Counted from the first letter of the stretch, positions 46,899 through 59,022 are shown. The stretch is DNA of 64,000 bases from Hyphomicrobium sp. (GCF_019744875.1 NZ_JAIETU010000006.1:434001-498000); one strand, 5' to 3'. Notes: generated by a model not told the origin, from the letters alone. Made by a program: numbers and translations.

Positions 46899-47909
46899 CT
46901 AGAATTTGAAGTTGATCATCTTGCGCATGAGCAAGATGCCGATGATCATCCAAGACAGGCCGACGAGAATGAACAGGTTGCCCGCACGTGTGTCGAACAG
47001 AGGCGCGATGTAGTCCGGCGAGGAGCTGGCGACCATGAACATCACGCCGGGCGGTAGGCAGCCGAGGATGCCGGCGGACGCCTTGGCTTCGGCAGAAAGG
47101 GCCTTCACCTTCATCTGCATCTTGTAGCGGTCGCGCAGGACGCCCGACAGGTTGGCAAGCGCCTCGGCGAGGTTGCCGCCGGACTGCTGCTGAATGGCGA
47201 CGACGATGGCGAAGAACTTGACTTCATCCAGCGGCATGCGGTGCGTCATGCGCTCGAGCGCATCGCCGAGGGTCACGCCGACGCGCTGCTGCTCGATCAC
47301 CTCGTTGAATTCGCCAGCCACGGGCTGGGGGCTTTCTTTGGCGATGACGGCCAGGCACTCGTTGAGCGGGAGTCCGGATTTGATGCCGCGCACGATGATG
47401 TCGATGGAATTTGCGAGTTCCGCCAGGAATGCCTTCTGGCGGCGCTGGATCATCTTGGACAGGACGAAGCGGGGCAGGCCGAAGCCACCGACGAAAAGTC
47501 CCGCAAGCATGACCATCGGCGTGATGGCCGCGCTGGACGCGGGGACGGCGTAGCGCGAGGCGAGGGCCACAACGATGGCTGAGACCGCGCTCGCCATCCA
47601 GAAGATCTTGGGTTCGATTTCGAGGCCGGCGCGCTCGATGAGCAGGCGCAGCGTCACCTTCTCCTTCGCCTTCTGCCGGGTCTCCATATCCTTGACGCTG
47701 TCGCTCACCTGCTTTTTTCGGCTGGCGGCGATTTCGGCCTGGCTACGGACGTTCAGCTTCTTGACGCGGCTCTCGGTGACGCTCGCGACGCGCTTGTCCT
47801 TGATGCGGTCGCTCGAAATGTAGGGGTACATGAGGGCATACGCGGTCGCGGCGATCGCGATCGCGGCAACCATTGCCGTCAGCAGGGGCATCATGCCTGC
47901 GTCAGCCAT
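46899..47909 (-). CDS. tadB: Tad pilus inner-membrane protein TadB
   Basis: Second platform protein. Membrane helices near 10-28, 100-150 and the C-terminus (LFILVGLSWMIIGILL); the F domain has ELANSIDIIVRGIKSGLPLNEC and QQSGGNLAEALANLSGVLR. The ATG at 47909 ([10 protein letters not shown]) overlaps the cpaF stop by eight bases; the longer frame to 48026 is only cpaF read in another frame. 336 residues. Confidence 0.93.
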   Translation of the reverse strand: MADAGMMPLLTAMVAAIAIAATAYALMYPYISSDRIKDKRVASVTESRVKKLNVRSQAEIAASRKKQVSDSVKDMETRQKAKEKVTLRLLIERAGLEIEPKIFWMASAVSAIVVALASRYAVPASSAAITPMVMLAGLFVGGFGLPRFVLSKMIQRRQKAFLAELANSIDIIVRGIKSGLPLNECLAVIAKESPQPVAGEFNEVIEQQRVGVTLGDALERMTHRMPLDEVKFFAIVVAIQQQSGGNLAEALANLSGVLRDRYKMQMKVKALSAEAKASAGILGCLPPGVMFMVASSSPDYIAPLFDTRAGNLFILVGLSWMIIGILLMRKMINFKF

Positions 47910-49374
47910 GTTTTTCACCGATCGGGTTGCCGTTGCCGTCGAGCAGTTCGGCGGCCGCGAGGGCTGCGGCGAGGCGGGAATCTTCCTTGTAATACTGGGC
48001 GCGCTCCCAGAAGGCCGGGCGCGCAATGCCCGTCGAGCGATGGTGCCCGATCAGCTTGCCGTTCGCGTCTTCGCCGGTGATTTCGTAGACGAGCAGGTTC
48101 TGGAGCGTGATGATGTCGCCCTCCATGCCCGTGATTTCAGTGATGTGCGTAACCTTGCGCGAGCCGTCGCGCAGGCGCGCGGCCTGAATGACGACGTCGA
48201 TTGAGCCGACGATCATCTCGCGGATGGTTTTGATGGGGAGCGTAAAGCCGCCCATCATGATCATGGATTCGAGACGGCTCAGGGCTTCGCGCGGGCTGTT
48301 GGAGTGGAGCGTTCCCATCGAGCCGTCGTGGCCCGTGTTCATCGCCTGCAGAAGGTCGAAGGCTTCGGGGCCGCGGACTTCGCCGACGATGATGCGTTCG
48401 GGACGCATACGCAGGCAGTTCTTGACGAGGTCGCGCATCGTGATTTCGCCCTCGCCTTCGAGGTTCGGGGGGCGCGTTTCGAGGCGGACGACGTGGGGCT
48501 GCTGGAGCTGAAGTTCGGCCGAGTCCTCGCATGTGATGATGCGCTCATCGTGGTCGATCGTGCCCGTGAGGCAGTTGAGCAGCGTCGTCTTGCCGGAGCC
48601 CGTGCCGCCTGAAATCAGCACGTTGCAGCGTACGCGGCCGATGATCTCGAGGATGGTCTTGGCCTGAGGCGTGATGGCGCCGAACCGCATCAGCTGTTCA
48701 AGCGTGAGGCGGTCTTTCTTGAACTTACGAATCGTGAGGCACGGCCCGTCGATGGAGAGCGGCGGGGCGATGACGTTGACGCGCGAGCCGTCCGGGAGGC
48801 GGGCGTCGCAGATCGGGCTCGATTCATCGACGCGGCGACCAACCTGGCTGACGATGCGCTGGCAGATGTTCATCAGCTGCTGGTTGTCGGCAAAGCGGAC
48901 GCCGGTTTTCTGAGTCTTGCCGTTGACTTCGATGAACGTGGTCGCGGCGCCGTTGACCATGATGTCGGCGATGTCGTCGCGGGCGAGCAGCGGTTCGAGC
49001 GGGCCATAGCCGAGCACGTCGTTGCAGATGTCCTCGAGCAGCTCTTCCTGCTCGGCGATGGACATGACGACGTTCTTGACCTGGATGATCTCGCTCACGA
49101 TGTCGCGGATCTCTTCGCGCGCGGCGGCGGAGTCGAGCTTGGCGAGCTGCGTGAGGTCGATCGTGTCGATCAGCGCGTTGAAGACGGTCGTCTTGACGTC
49201 ATAGTATTCTTCGGAGTGGTGGCGCTGCTGTTCGACGGGCTCATGGCGTGCGGGAGCCGAGACCGGCTGCGGGGCGCTTTGAGGCGCGAGGGCAGCGGCA
49301 GGCGGCGGCGTCGCCGACGGGCTCGCCGGCAACCTGCGTTGCGCTCCAGGATCATTCGTACGCCTGCCGAACAT
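47902..49374 (-). CDS. cpaF: Tad pilus assembly ATPase CpaF/TadA
   Basis: Hexameric motor of the secretion-ATPase superfamily that drives Flp pilus extension and probably retraction. Walker A is GGTGSGKTT (256-264), Walker [11 protein letters not shown] (327-336), and the His box is [15 protein letters not shown] (about 347-361). The first 55 residues are a Pro/Ala-rich, probably flexible tail. 490 residues, normal for CpaF. It lies seven bases after cpaE. Confidence 0.96.
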   Translation of the reverse strand: MFGRRTNDPGAQRRLPASPSATPPPAAALAPQSAPQPVSAPARHEPVEQQRHHSEEYYDVKTTVFNALIDTIDLTQLAKLDSAAAREEIRDIVSEIIQVKNVVMSIAEQEELLEDICNDVLGYGPLEPLLARDDIADIMVNGAATTFIEVNGKTQKTGVRFADNQQLMNICQRIVSQVGRRVDESSPICDARLPDGSRVNVIAPPLSIDGPCLTIRKFKKDRLTLEQLMRFGAITPQAKTILEIIGRVRCNVLISGGTGSGKTTLLNCLTGTIDHDERIITCEDSAELQLQQPHVVRLETRPPNLEGEGEITMRDLVKNCLRMRPERIIVGEVRGPEAFDLLQAMNTGHDGSMGTLHSNSPREALSRLESMIMMGGFTLPIKTIREMIVGSIDVVIQAARLRDGSRKVTHITEITGMEGDIITLQNLLVYEITGEDANGKLIGHHRSTGIARPAFWERAQYYKEDSRLAAALAAAELLDGNGNPIGEKHG

Positions 49375-49381
49375 GGTGACC

Positions 49382-50698
49382 TCAACGCATCAGTTTGAGC
49401 TTTTCGAGGAAGGGCGCGAGGGGCGACGACTTCTTCTCGACTTTGGTTTCGCGGCGATGAGCGAGGGTGAGGGCGATGTCGCGGAACGCCTGTGGAGCCT
49501 TCGACTTCGCGTTGTACTCTTCGATCATCTGGCCGTTGTTGGCGGCCTGGCCGAAGTTCTCGCAATCGAAATCGATCACGGCGAGCGTCTTGACGTCCAG
49601 GGCCGCTTCGAACTCCTTGGCCGTGATCTCGGGGCGCTTCTGCATGTTCGCCATGTTGAGCACGAGGTGCGGAGGGCTGTCGTTCTTGCGCGTGGTGCGC
49701 ACGAGATCGATGATGTTCTTGGCGTTGCGCAGGTTGGCGAGATCGGGGATCGCCGTGATGACGATCTCGTCGGCCTGCGTCAGAAGGCGCTTGGTCCACG
49801 GCGCCCAGGTGTGCGGCAGGTCGACGGCCACGAACGGCACGTTCTGGCGCACGACGTCGATCACCGTCTCGCACCCTTCAGGCGACATGTCGTAGTCGCG
49901 ATCGAGCACGACGGGCGCGGCGAAGATCGAGAGATGCTTCGAACACGTGGTCAGCAAGCGGTCGAGCAGGACCTCGTCGAGGCGGTCGGGGTTCTGCAAG
50001 GCATCGGCGATGCCCTGCACGGGGTCCTGGTTGAAATCGAGGCCGGTGGTGCCGAACGCGAGATCCATGTCGGCGATGACGATGTCGGTCGCGAGCGCCT
50101 CCGACAGTGTCCAGGCGACGTTGTGGCAGATGGTCGACGATCCGACGCCGCCCTTGGCGCCGACGAATGCGAACACCTGGCCGACCGGGTCCGTCTCCGG
50201 ATTGTTATAGAGCCCCGACAGGCATTCCATCAGGTCGAACGCCGAGATCGGCGCGACGAGGTATTCCGAAATGCCGCGCTTCATGAGATCGCGATAGAGC
50301 ACGACGTCATTCGTCTTGCCGACGATGACGACTTTCGTGCCGGGGTCGCAGCTCTGCGCCAGCTCGTCGAGCTCGGCGACCAGCTCGCCGCGCGATAGCT
50401 GCGATTCGAGGATGATCAGGTTGGGCGTCGGGCTTTCCTGATAGTGCGCGACGGCGGCCGCCGCGCCGCCCATCTGGATCGTGACGTGCGTCTTGCTCAG
50501 GCGGCGGTCTTCCGACGCCATCTGCACGGCCTCAGCCACGCCCGGCGACTCGCAGAACGCCTGGATCGAGATGCGTGGCAAGGGGCGTGCGCGATCGCTC
50601 GGAGAAATCGCGTCTGGACCATCGTGCGGGCCCTGCGGATCGAACGCCTCAGGCGCGGACCCCCTCATCTGCTTGGACATGGGTGTGCCTATCGTCAC
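49382..50698 (-). CDS. cpaE: Pilus assembly protein CpaE (TadZ-type, MinD/ParA-like)
   Basis: Positions the pilus machine at its site in the cell. A receiver-like N-terminal domain (about 45-165, VVIVGKTNDVVLYRDLMKRG) is followed by a ParA/MinD-type ATPase domain whose P-loop reads AKGGVGSST (181-189): the usual GKT lysine is Ser, as is known for CpaE/TadZ proteins, so ATP handling is atypical. The GTG start overlaps the cpaD stop in GTGA; an ATG six codons later (MSKQMRG) is the alternative. 438 residues. Confidence 0.92.
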   Translation of the reverse strand: MTIGTPMSKQMRGSAPEAFDPQGPHDGPDAISPSDRARPLPRISIQAFCESPGVAEAVQMASEDRRLSKTHVTIQMGGAAAAVAHYQESPTPNLIILESQLSRGELVAELDELAQSCDPGTKVVIVGKTNDVVLYRDLMKRGISEYLVAPISAFDLMECLSGLYNNPETDPVGQVFAFVGAKGGVGSSTICHNVAWTLSEALATDIVIADMDLAFGTTGLDFNQDPVQGIADALQNPDRLDEVLLDRLLTTCSKHLSIFAAPVVLDRDYDMSPEGCETVIDVVRQNVPFVAVDLPHTWAPWTKRLLTQADEIVITAIPDLANLRNAKNIIDLVRTTRKNDSPPHLVLNMANMQKRPEITAKEFEAALDVKTLAVIDFDCENFGQAANNGQMIEEYNAKSKAPQAFRDIALTLAHRRETKVEKKSSPLAPFLEKLKLMR

Positions 50699-51432
50699 TT
50701 TGCGATCTTGACCTTTTCGTCGTCGGACTTCTTGGCGCCGGTGGACTCACCCTTCACGTACTTGTCCCACGCAGCGTCGCGGCGTTCGCCAGGGCGGCCG
50801 CTTTCGGTGCGCGGTCCGAGCAGGTCGGCCGGGTTGGCGACCATCACCGCGAGGTTGCGCTGGTTGGCGCAGCCGAAGTTGGGGTAGTTGCCGTTGTCAC
50901 GCTGGTTGGCGAGGTTGGTCGGCCAGTAGCCGCACGTCGGCGCTTCAGCGACGTACCGCAGATAGGAGAGGCGCACGGGCGCGTTGTGGTTGTTGCTGGC
51001 GTGGTAGGCCTCGACCGCGATCGAGCTTTCGGAGAAGCCCATGTCACTCAGGATCTGGCGGATTTCGCCAACCGCGTTCATGGCGGCGATCTCGTTGTTG
51101 CCCCCGCCCGGCGCCTGAATGACGAGGCGGCTGTTGCCGGCATCGCTGACGCGCGCGCGATCGGCGAAGCCGAGCACTTCAGCGCGCTGGCGCGGACCCA
51201 GGCCGCGCGCTCCGGCGCCGACGTGGATCTCCATGGTCTGCGGCTCTTGCGAGACAGAAATCGGATGGCGCTGCGAGGGGTCGACCATCGACCAGCCCGC
51301 AACCTGGGGCTGGGCGACGTCGTGCTCGCAGCCGGCGACGGCCGTGGCGGCAAGCACCAGGATCGCGCAGGTGGCAGGCCGCAGGCGCATGCGTGCGCGT
51401 TGCTCTGGCAGCGATGCAAATCGATACGTCAT
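50695..51432 (-). CDS. cpaD: Pilus assembly lipoprotein CpaD
   Basis: Lipoprotein that works with the CpaC secretin. Signal peptide with lipobox ending at Cys35 (TAVAGCEHD). The CpaD domain (about 55-215) includes MEIHVGAGARGL, the conserved CGYWPTNLANQRDN and FGCANQRNLAVMVANPADL. 245 residues with a charged tail. The gene lies between cpaC (23 bases away) and cpaE (overlap). Confidence 0.92.
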   Translation of the reverse strand: MTYRFASLPEQRARMRLRPATCAILVLAATAVAGCEHDVAQPQVAGWSMVDPSQRHPISVSQEPQTMEIHVGAGARGLGPRQRAEVLGFADRARVSDAGNSRLVIQAPGGGNNEIAAMNAVGEIRQILSDMGFSESSIAVEAYHASNNHNAPVRLSYLRYVAEAPTCGYWPTNLANQRDNGNYPNFGCANQRNLAVMVANPADLLGPRTESGRPGERRDAAWDKYVKGESTGAKKSDDEKVKIAK

Positions 51433-51455
51433 AATCGCGTCTCCAGCGTCAGCCG

Positions 51456-53036
51456 CTATTCAACAATAAAGCCGTAGTCGCCCTTGAGATCGCCCACAGG
51501 CGCAGCGCTCTCGGTGCCGTAGATCTGGTTGAGGTGACCCATGAAGTTGGCCTTGCGGTCCGTCGCTTCGGCGAGGCCGTCCAGGGGCTTGGCAAGATCC
51601 TTCTGGGCGACCGGCTTGACGAGGTACGGTGTGACGATGACCACGAGCTCCGTTTCGCGCTTGATGAAGTCGCGGCTGCGGAAGAGCGTACCGAGCATCG
51701 GCAGATCCTTGAGGCCGGGGAAGCCGTCGATGTTCTGGCGCACGTCGTCGGAGATCAGGCCCGCAAGGGCGATCGAGCCACCAGACGGCAACTCGACCGT
51801 CGAATTCGCCTGGCGTTTCTTGAGGGCGGGAATCGAGGTCGAGTCGAGCACGATGGCGCCCGCGTTTGAAAGCTCGCTCACTTCGCTTTCGATCTTGAGG
51901 CTGATGCGGCCCTCGGAGAGCACGGTCGGTGTGAACGCCACGCCGACGCCGAACTCCTTGTAGGTGATCGAGGTCTGGCCGGTGCTGTCCTTGACCGGGA
52001 TCGGGTATTCGCCGCCGGCCAGGAACTTCGCGGGCTCGCCGGAAATAGCGGTCAGATTGGGCTCGGCGAGCGTGCGGACCAGGCCGTCGCGCTCGAGAGC
52101 TCGCATGGCCTTACGCACGCGGGCGTCGCCGCCGGACCAGCCCGACGTTGTACCGGAGTTGCCGAAGGTGTCGTTCGGCCCGTCGTTGTAAAAGCAGGTT
52201 GTGCCCGCGCAGGCATTGTCCGGGTCCACGACAGAGCTGATACCCGGGACAGGCAGGCCGCCGAGGCCGGCCGCGGTCGTCAAGGGCAGCGCGTTGGCCG
52301 TCAGCAGGCCGAGGCTAAAATTACCTGCGTTGATGTCGGCTGCGAGGTTGATACCGAACTGTTTCAGAAGCTCGCGCTGAACTTCGGCCACGACGACGCG
52401 CAGCATCACCTGCTCCTCGCCTTCGACGCCGAGCAGGTTGACGACCTTGTTCTTGTCGCGCGTGTCGGATTCAGGGGCGGCGACGATGAAGCGGGAGGCG
52501 ATGTCGTTGGCGCGATTCGAGTCGACCGGCGTGCGGACGGTGCCCGTCAGAATGATCGTGTCGTTCAAAATCTCGGTTTTGACGTTCGAGCCCGGCAGCA
52601 GGCGCGTCAGCAGCGCGTCGAGCACGGCGGTGTCCTGCTCGACGCTGATCTCAAGCGTCAGCACCTGCTCGCCGCTCGCGTCGAAGAAGAAGGCGTTCGA
52701 TTGGCCGATCTTCTTGGCGATGAGGTGCACGCGGTTGGACGACTGGACGACGGCGTCGACGATCTCGGGCGCGGAGACCATGACGTCGCGCAGGTCGACA
52801 GGAAGCTCCACCAGGAGCGATTTGTTGCGGCCGATGCGGACGGCGCGTGTCTGCGGGAGCACGTCGGCCGAGCTGATGCGAAGCACCGAGCTGTGCGCGC
52901 TTCCGTCGATCGCGACAGGGTTCACGTCTCCGCCGGCCACGGCATGGTGGGGAAAGAAGGCCAGAGCCGATGCAAGGACAAGGGCCGCTGCCCGAACGAT
53001 TGTTCGACGGGCAAACGGTTCGACATTGATGCGCAT
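51456..53036 (-). CDS. cpaC: Tad pilus secretin CpaC/RcpA
   Basis: Forms the outer-membrane channel for the Flp pilus. Signal peptide about 1-34; an N-terminal pilus-assembly domain (RIGRNKSLLVELPVDL, MVSAPEIVDAVVQSSNRVHLI), a BON-like part, then the secretin domain (LNLTAISG-like AEPNLTAISGEPAKFLAGGEYPIP is its core, then VELPSGGSIALAGLI and DLPMLGTLFRS). A Gly/Asn-rich loop near 265-300 contains a CAGTTC pair. 526 residues. Confidence 0.95.
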   Translation of the reverse strand: MRINVEPFARRTIVRAAALVLASALAFFPHHAVAGGDVNPVAIDGSAHSSVLRISSADVLPQTRAVRIGRNKSLLVELPVDLRDVMVSAPEIVDAVVQSSNRVHLIAKKIGQSNAFFFDASGEQVLTLEISVEQDTAVLDALLTRLLPGSNVKTEILNDTIILTGTVRTPVDSNRANDIASRFIVAAPESDTRDKNKVVNLLGVEGEEQVMLRVVVAEVQRELLKQFGINLAADINAGNFSLGLLTANALPLTTAAGLGGLPVPGISSVVDPDNACAGTTCFYNDGPNDTFGNSGTTSGWSGGDARVRKAMRALERDGLVRTLAEPNLTAISGEPAKFLAGGEYPIPVKDSTGQTSITYKEFGVGVAFTPTVLSEGRISLKIESEVSELSNAGAIVLDSTSIPALKKRQANSTVELPSGGSIALAGLISDDVRQNIDGFPGLKDLPMLGTLFRSRDFIKRETELVVIVTPYLVKPVAQKDLAKPLDGLAEATDRKANFMGHLNQIYGTESAAPVGDLKGDYGFIVE

Positions 53037-53073
53037 GTTATCGCCTTTTGACGGACTAAAACTCGAGGCTTAC

Positions 53074-53880
53074 TCAGTTTACGCCGTATGCACGCGAAGC
53101 AGTTCCGTAACGCATCACTCGAATGGCAGTGCTTTCCCTGGCCGAGGACGGATCCACGCCTGCGGTCGGACCGGCATCGACATCGAGGTCGGCGATCGAA
53201 CGCAGGGAGAGACTGATGTCACCCATGGAATTCGCGAGGGCCAGAAGCTCGGCTTGACGCGCCGTCAGCTCCAGCGTGGCCGTGTTGGCAACGCCATCGG
53301 CCGTCTTCTTGCCTTCCTGGCTCTCGATCTGCTGGCCCATGGCGAGGACGCGTACGTTGCCGAACAGAAGGTCGCTGACGAAATCTTCGTTGCCGGAGCG
53401 TCCGCGCATGCGGCGAATGAGGATGACGTCGACGCGGTCGTTCGGCAGGATGAGGTTGCCGACGGCGGTTTCCTCTTTGATCCGGGTCGAGATGGCGCGC
53501 ATGCCGGCGGGCAGGATGGCGGCGAGTACGCCGCCCTGGCCGGCCTTGACGAGCTTGGTGGGCGTGATCGGCTCGCCGGCCATGATGGGGGCGCGCGCGA
53601 TCGAACCCGAGAGCTGGGTCATGGCATCGGGCTGCGCGGTGCGCGTGATGAAGCCGGGGGTGACGGTTTCCTCGGGCCACGACTGCCAGCGGAACTGGCT
53701 GTCGTTGGTGATCTGGCCGAGGCCGATGTCGGTGCGGGCGACCAGCACGTCGCTCGACTTGACCTTGATCTCTACGGTTTTTTCGACGGGCGGCTTGTTG
53801 ACCATGCCGCGTACCATGACGAACGCGAGCAAGCCGGCGGTGGCGGCGATGGCAAGGCCGATGAGCTGCGGTCGTTTCAT
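53074..53880 (-). CDS. cpaB: Flp pilus assembly protein CpaB/RcpC
   Basis: Periplasmic component of the Tad machine. The start MKRPQLIGLAIAATAGLLAF gives an N-terminal membrane anchor; the upstream extension to 53955 has no such logic. The SAF domain (about 40-100, VLVARTDIGLGQIT, SIARAPIMAGEPIT) and the RcpC domain (RAISTRIKEETAVGNLILPNDRVD) are clear. 268 residues. A 37-base gap separates it from cpaC. Confidence 0.93.
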   Translation of the reverse strand: MKRPQLIGLAIAATAGLLAFVMVRGMVNKPPVEKTVEIKVKSSDVLVARTDIGLGQITNDSQFRWQSWPEETVTPGFITRTAQPDAMTQLSGSIARAPIMAGEPITPTKLVKAGQGGVLAAILPAGMRAISTRIKEETAVGNLILPNDRVDVILIRRMRGRSGNEDFVSDLLFGNVRVLAMGQQIESQEGKKTADGVANTATLELTARQAELLALANSMGDISLSLRSIADLDVDAGPTAGVDPSSARESTAIRVMRYGTASRAYGVN

Positions 53881-53987
53881 AGCGGGCGTCGTCCCATGCC
53901 GGCAAACTTGCCGTAACCTTTCGCGTAGTGCGGAAGATTGAAGGACAATCGTCAACGCGCCGTTAATGGCTGTGCCGGTTTAGACCT

Positions 53988-54515
53988 TTAGCTGAGCGCG
54001 GCGAGAAACAGCGGTGTCTTGGGGAACACGGTCAGGGCGGCGCTCGCAATGGCGATGCCGTACGGGATGCCGGTTTCGCGGCCGTGCAGGCGCATGGCCC
54101 AGTCGGGAGCCATCGTGCCGATCAGGGGAAACTTGCGGAAATAGGCGATGGCGATGGCGAGGAGGCCACCGAACAGTGTCACGTAGATGAGAAACGGGAG
54201 CAGATGGTCGAAGCCGATCCAGAGGCCGGCGCCGGCCAGCAACTTGGCGTCGCCGCCGCCGAAGCCGCCTGCGGCAAAGAGCGCGATGCCAGCTGTGAGC
54301 ACCGCCAGGCCGGCGGCGAAATGGAGCATGACAGTTTGTGCAGGCAACCCGGCCGCGATGGCGGCTGCAATGAAGAAGACGACCAGCGCGATCGAGACCC
54401 GGTTGGGGATCGTCATGGTCAGAAGATCATAGGCGCCGCCAAACGCGAGCAGCGCGGGGAAAGCCATCAGCAATGGATACTCTAACACGATTACTACCTC
54501 ATGGAGCGCCGCCAT
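53988..54515 (-). CDS. cpaA: Prepilin peptidase CpaA/TadV
   Basis: Aspartic membrane protease that cleaves Flp prepilins after the Gly of the GA(T)xIEY site. The catalytic Asp residues are visible in AFGGAYDLLTMTIPN and FGGGDAKLLAGAGLW. Mostly hydrophobic, with five or six membrane helices in 175 residues, the short form without a methyltransferase domain, as usual for CpaA. It follows the downstream flp gene by 23 bases. Confidence 0.94.
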   Translation of the reverse strand: MAALHEVVIVLEYPLLMAFPALLAFGGAYDLLTMTIPNRVSIALVVFFIAAAIAAGLPAQTVMLHFAAGLAVLTAGIALFAAGGFGGGDAKLLAGAGLWIGFDHLLPFLIYVTLFGGLLAIAIAYFRKFPLIGTMAPDWAMRLHGRETGIPYGIAIASAALTVFPKTPLFLAALS

Positions 54516-54538
54516 GGCGGCTGCTGCACCGGGCTTCC

Positions 54539-54709
54539 TTAGTTATTATTGAAGCCGTCGTTTATTGCCTCGTACTTCGCGACCAGCATGGGGGCCATCT
54601 GCTGCAGGGTTGCCAGAATGGCGATCGAAACGATGCTTGCGATCAGTGCGTATTCGATCGATGTGGCGCCGTTCTCGTCCGTCCAGAATTTCGTGAGCAG
54701 TGTGGTCAT
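54539..54709 (-). CDS. flp: Flp/Fap-type pilin, second gene of the locus
   Basis: Small pilin of 56 residues, too short for many gene finders. The prepilin site is GATSIEYALIA: cleavage between Gly14 and Ala15 leaves Glu at position 5 and Tyr at 6 of the mature protein, as in all Flp pilins. A hydrophobic helix (18-35) follows, ending in a polar tail (YEAINDGFNNN). AGAGGA lies before the ATG. It is separated from the first flp gene by an intrinsic terminator and is directly followed by cpaA. Confidence 0.93.
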   Translation of the reverse strand: MTTLLTKFWTDENGATSIEYALIASIVSIAILATLQQMAPMLVAKYEAINDGFNNN

Positions 54710-54850
54710 CGGAATCCTCTTCGGATGGTGAGCGCGGGAGACTAGTCGACACGCACCAGTTGCTGGATCTCGCGGGAGCCTATCTCAGAGAGATTAACGC
54801 TGCGTGGAAGCGGGTATCCCCGGCGCGAAAAGAAATCGGGGCTCCGAAAT

Positions 54851-54887
54851 GAAAACGGGCCGCCCAGCGTGTGCTTGAGCGGCCCGT
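54851..54887 (-). terminator. Intrinsic terminator between the two flp genes
   Basis: On the minus strand ACGGGCCGC (54887-54879) pairs perfectly with GCGGCCCGT (54863-54855), and the descending arm runs into TTTTC ATTTC. It lies 40-70 bases after the stop of the first flp gene and 140 before the second, so it should end most transcripts after the first pilin. Confidence 0.87.
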
Positions 54888-54928
54888 GTTCCGTGCAGGA
54901 TCGCATGGCGATCCGAGGCTCGCTCGGA

Positions 54929-55099
54929 TTAGTTGCCGGCGAGGCCGTCCTTAACTTCGCCGAACGTGTCCGTGAGGCTGGTGCGAACTTCGCCGAGCAC
55001 CGAGATAATGCCGACGCTGATGATGGCGGCGATCAGGCCGTATTCGATTGCCGTGGCGCCAGACTCGTCCTTGAGGAAACGCGAGAAGATCGTGGTCAT
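54929..55099 (-). CDS. flp: Flp/Fap-type pilin, first gene of the locus
   Basis: Probable major pilin, 56 residues. The prepilin motif is GATAIEYGLIAA with cleavage after Gly14; hydrophobic helix about 17-38; polar C-terminus DTFGEVKDGLAGN. The start is fixed by GGGAG eight bases before the ATG at 55099; the frame extends upstream without sense. It is first in the transcription unit, just after the AT-rich upstream region, and followed by a strong terminator, the pattern expected for the most abundant subunit. Confidence 0.95.
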   Translation of the reverse strand: MTTIFSRFLKDESGATAIEYGLIAAIISVGIISVLGEVRTSLTDTFGEVKDGLAGN

Positions 55100-55592
55100 G
55101 ATTTTAACTCCCAATGTCGACTTCGAATTCTTTTTCAGTTCGGTGCGTGGCGTTGGCCGTCGCCCTTGAACTGGAAATGACCCTACGCCCCATCCGTTAA
55201 AGTGATGTAAAACCCAGAGGTAAAGATATGAACAAGTCTTGAATGGACGTGAAGAAAACTGATAAAAGTGTATCCAACCAAAGCAACGCAATGTATTTCT
55301 ATGTGAAGTCTATGTAGTTTTTCGGAGACTCTTCGAGTGTTTGTTCGAAACACATGCGTGCATCGTAATTAATATTCTATTATTCGCGTCTGGCGCTGAT
55401 TTTCATTTTATTCTCACGCGCGTGATTGCGTGGAGAATGCTGGGGCTGTCAAAAATCGGCGAGGCGGCAGGCCTGCGGACACTCGCGAAGCCTTTTATCG
55501 CGGTGCGGGATGCGGGTTCCGTCCTGCACTTTTCGAGCGCTCGAAAACCCGGATAGGCACGCTTTGGCTCTGCCGACGCGCCGCTTCTAACG
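55100..55592. other. AT-rich regulatory region upstream of the flp/cpa locus
   Basis: About 490 bases between secA and flp, both on the minus strand. The part 55190-55440 is far richer in A and T than the rest of the window, with runs such as GTAATTAATATTCTATTATT. It must hold the pilin promoter. A short stem, GTGTTT (55337-55342) with AAACAC (55348-55353), is present. No consensus -35/-10 pair or CtrA box could be defended by eye, and no small gene seen. Confidence 0.55.
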
Positions 55593-55620
55593 AAAAACGG
55601 GCAGCTCGCGCCGCCCGTTT
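55593..55620 (-). terminator. Intrinsic terminator of secA
   Basis: On the minus strand AAACGGGC (55620-55613) pairs with GCCCGTTT (55602-55595), ten-base loop, followed by TTTTTCG. It lies 70-95 bases after the secA stop. Confidence 0.88.
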
Positions 55621-55687
55621 ACACTTGTTTAAGCCTGCTCAGCCGTCAGCGCCGTCCCGCAGAGGGATCTGGCGCGGGTGAAGCACG

Positions 55688-58720
<3,033 letters not shown>

Positions 58721-58875
58721 CAAGAAAAATCCTCAAAATCATGGGTTTGGCGGAGCAGAGCAGGAGAGATCCGTCTCCCCCTGCGCCAGCTGCCATCCCG
58801 TTCTTGGAGCGGTCGTCACCATGAACTGGAGAAGCGCGGTGCGCGCCCATCCGGCCGTTGGCCATTCCGGGGCAG

Positions 58876-58904
58876 ACATAAGGATTGCAACCCGGAAATG
58901 TCAA
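58876..58904 (-). promoter_or_regulatory. Sigma-70-type promoter of secA
   Basis: On the minus strand TTGACA (58904-58899), a 17-base spacer and TTATGT (58881-58876). The -35 box is a perfect consensus match, the spacing ideal and the -10 box moderate. The direction fits secA, 155 bases downstream. Confidence 0.65.
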
Positions 58905-58994
58905 CGCGTGGCGGGTTTTCCTTTTGTGCCTGCCCCCGGCCGGCGTTCCGATGCATCCTGAGGCGGTAGAGGGCAAAGTTCTGCAATTGTTAAC

Positions 58995-59022
58995 TTGGCA
59001 GCCCGTCGGGGGGTGGTCTAAA
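58995..59022 (+). promoter_or_regulatory. Candidate promoter of the PPIase gene
   Basis: TTGGCA (58995-59000), a 16-base spacer and TCTAAA (59017-59022): five of six and four of six matches to the sigma-70 consensus. It points toward the PPIase gene about 100 bases away. Confidence 0.35.
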
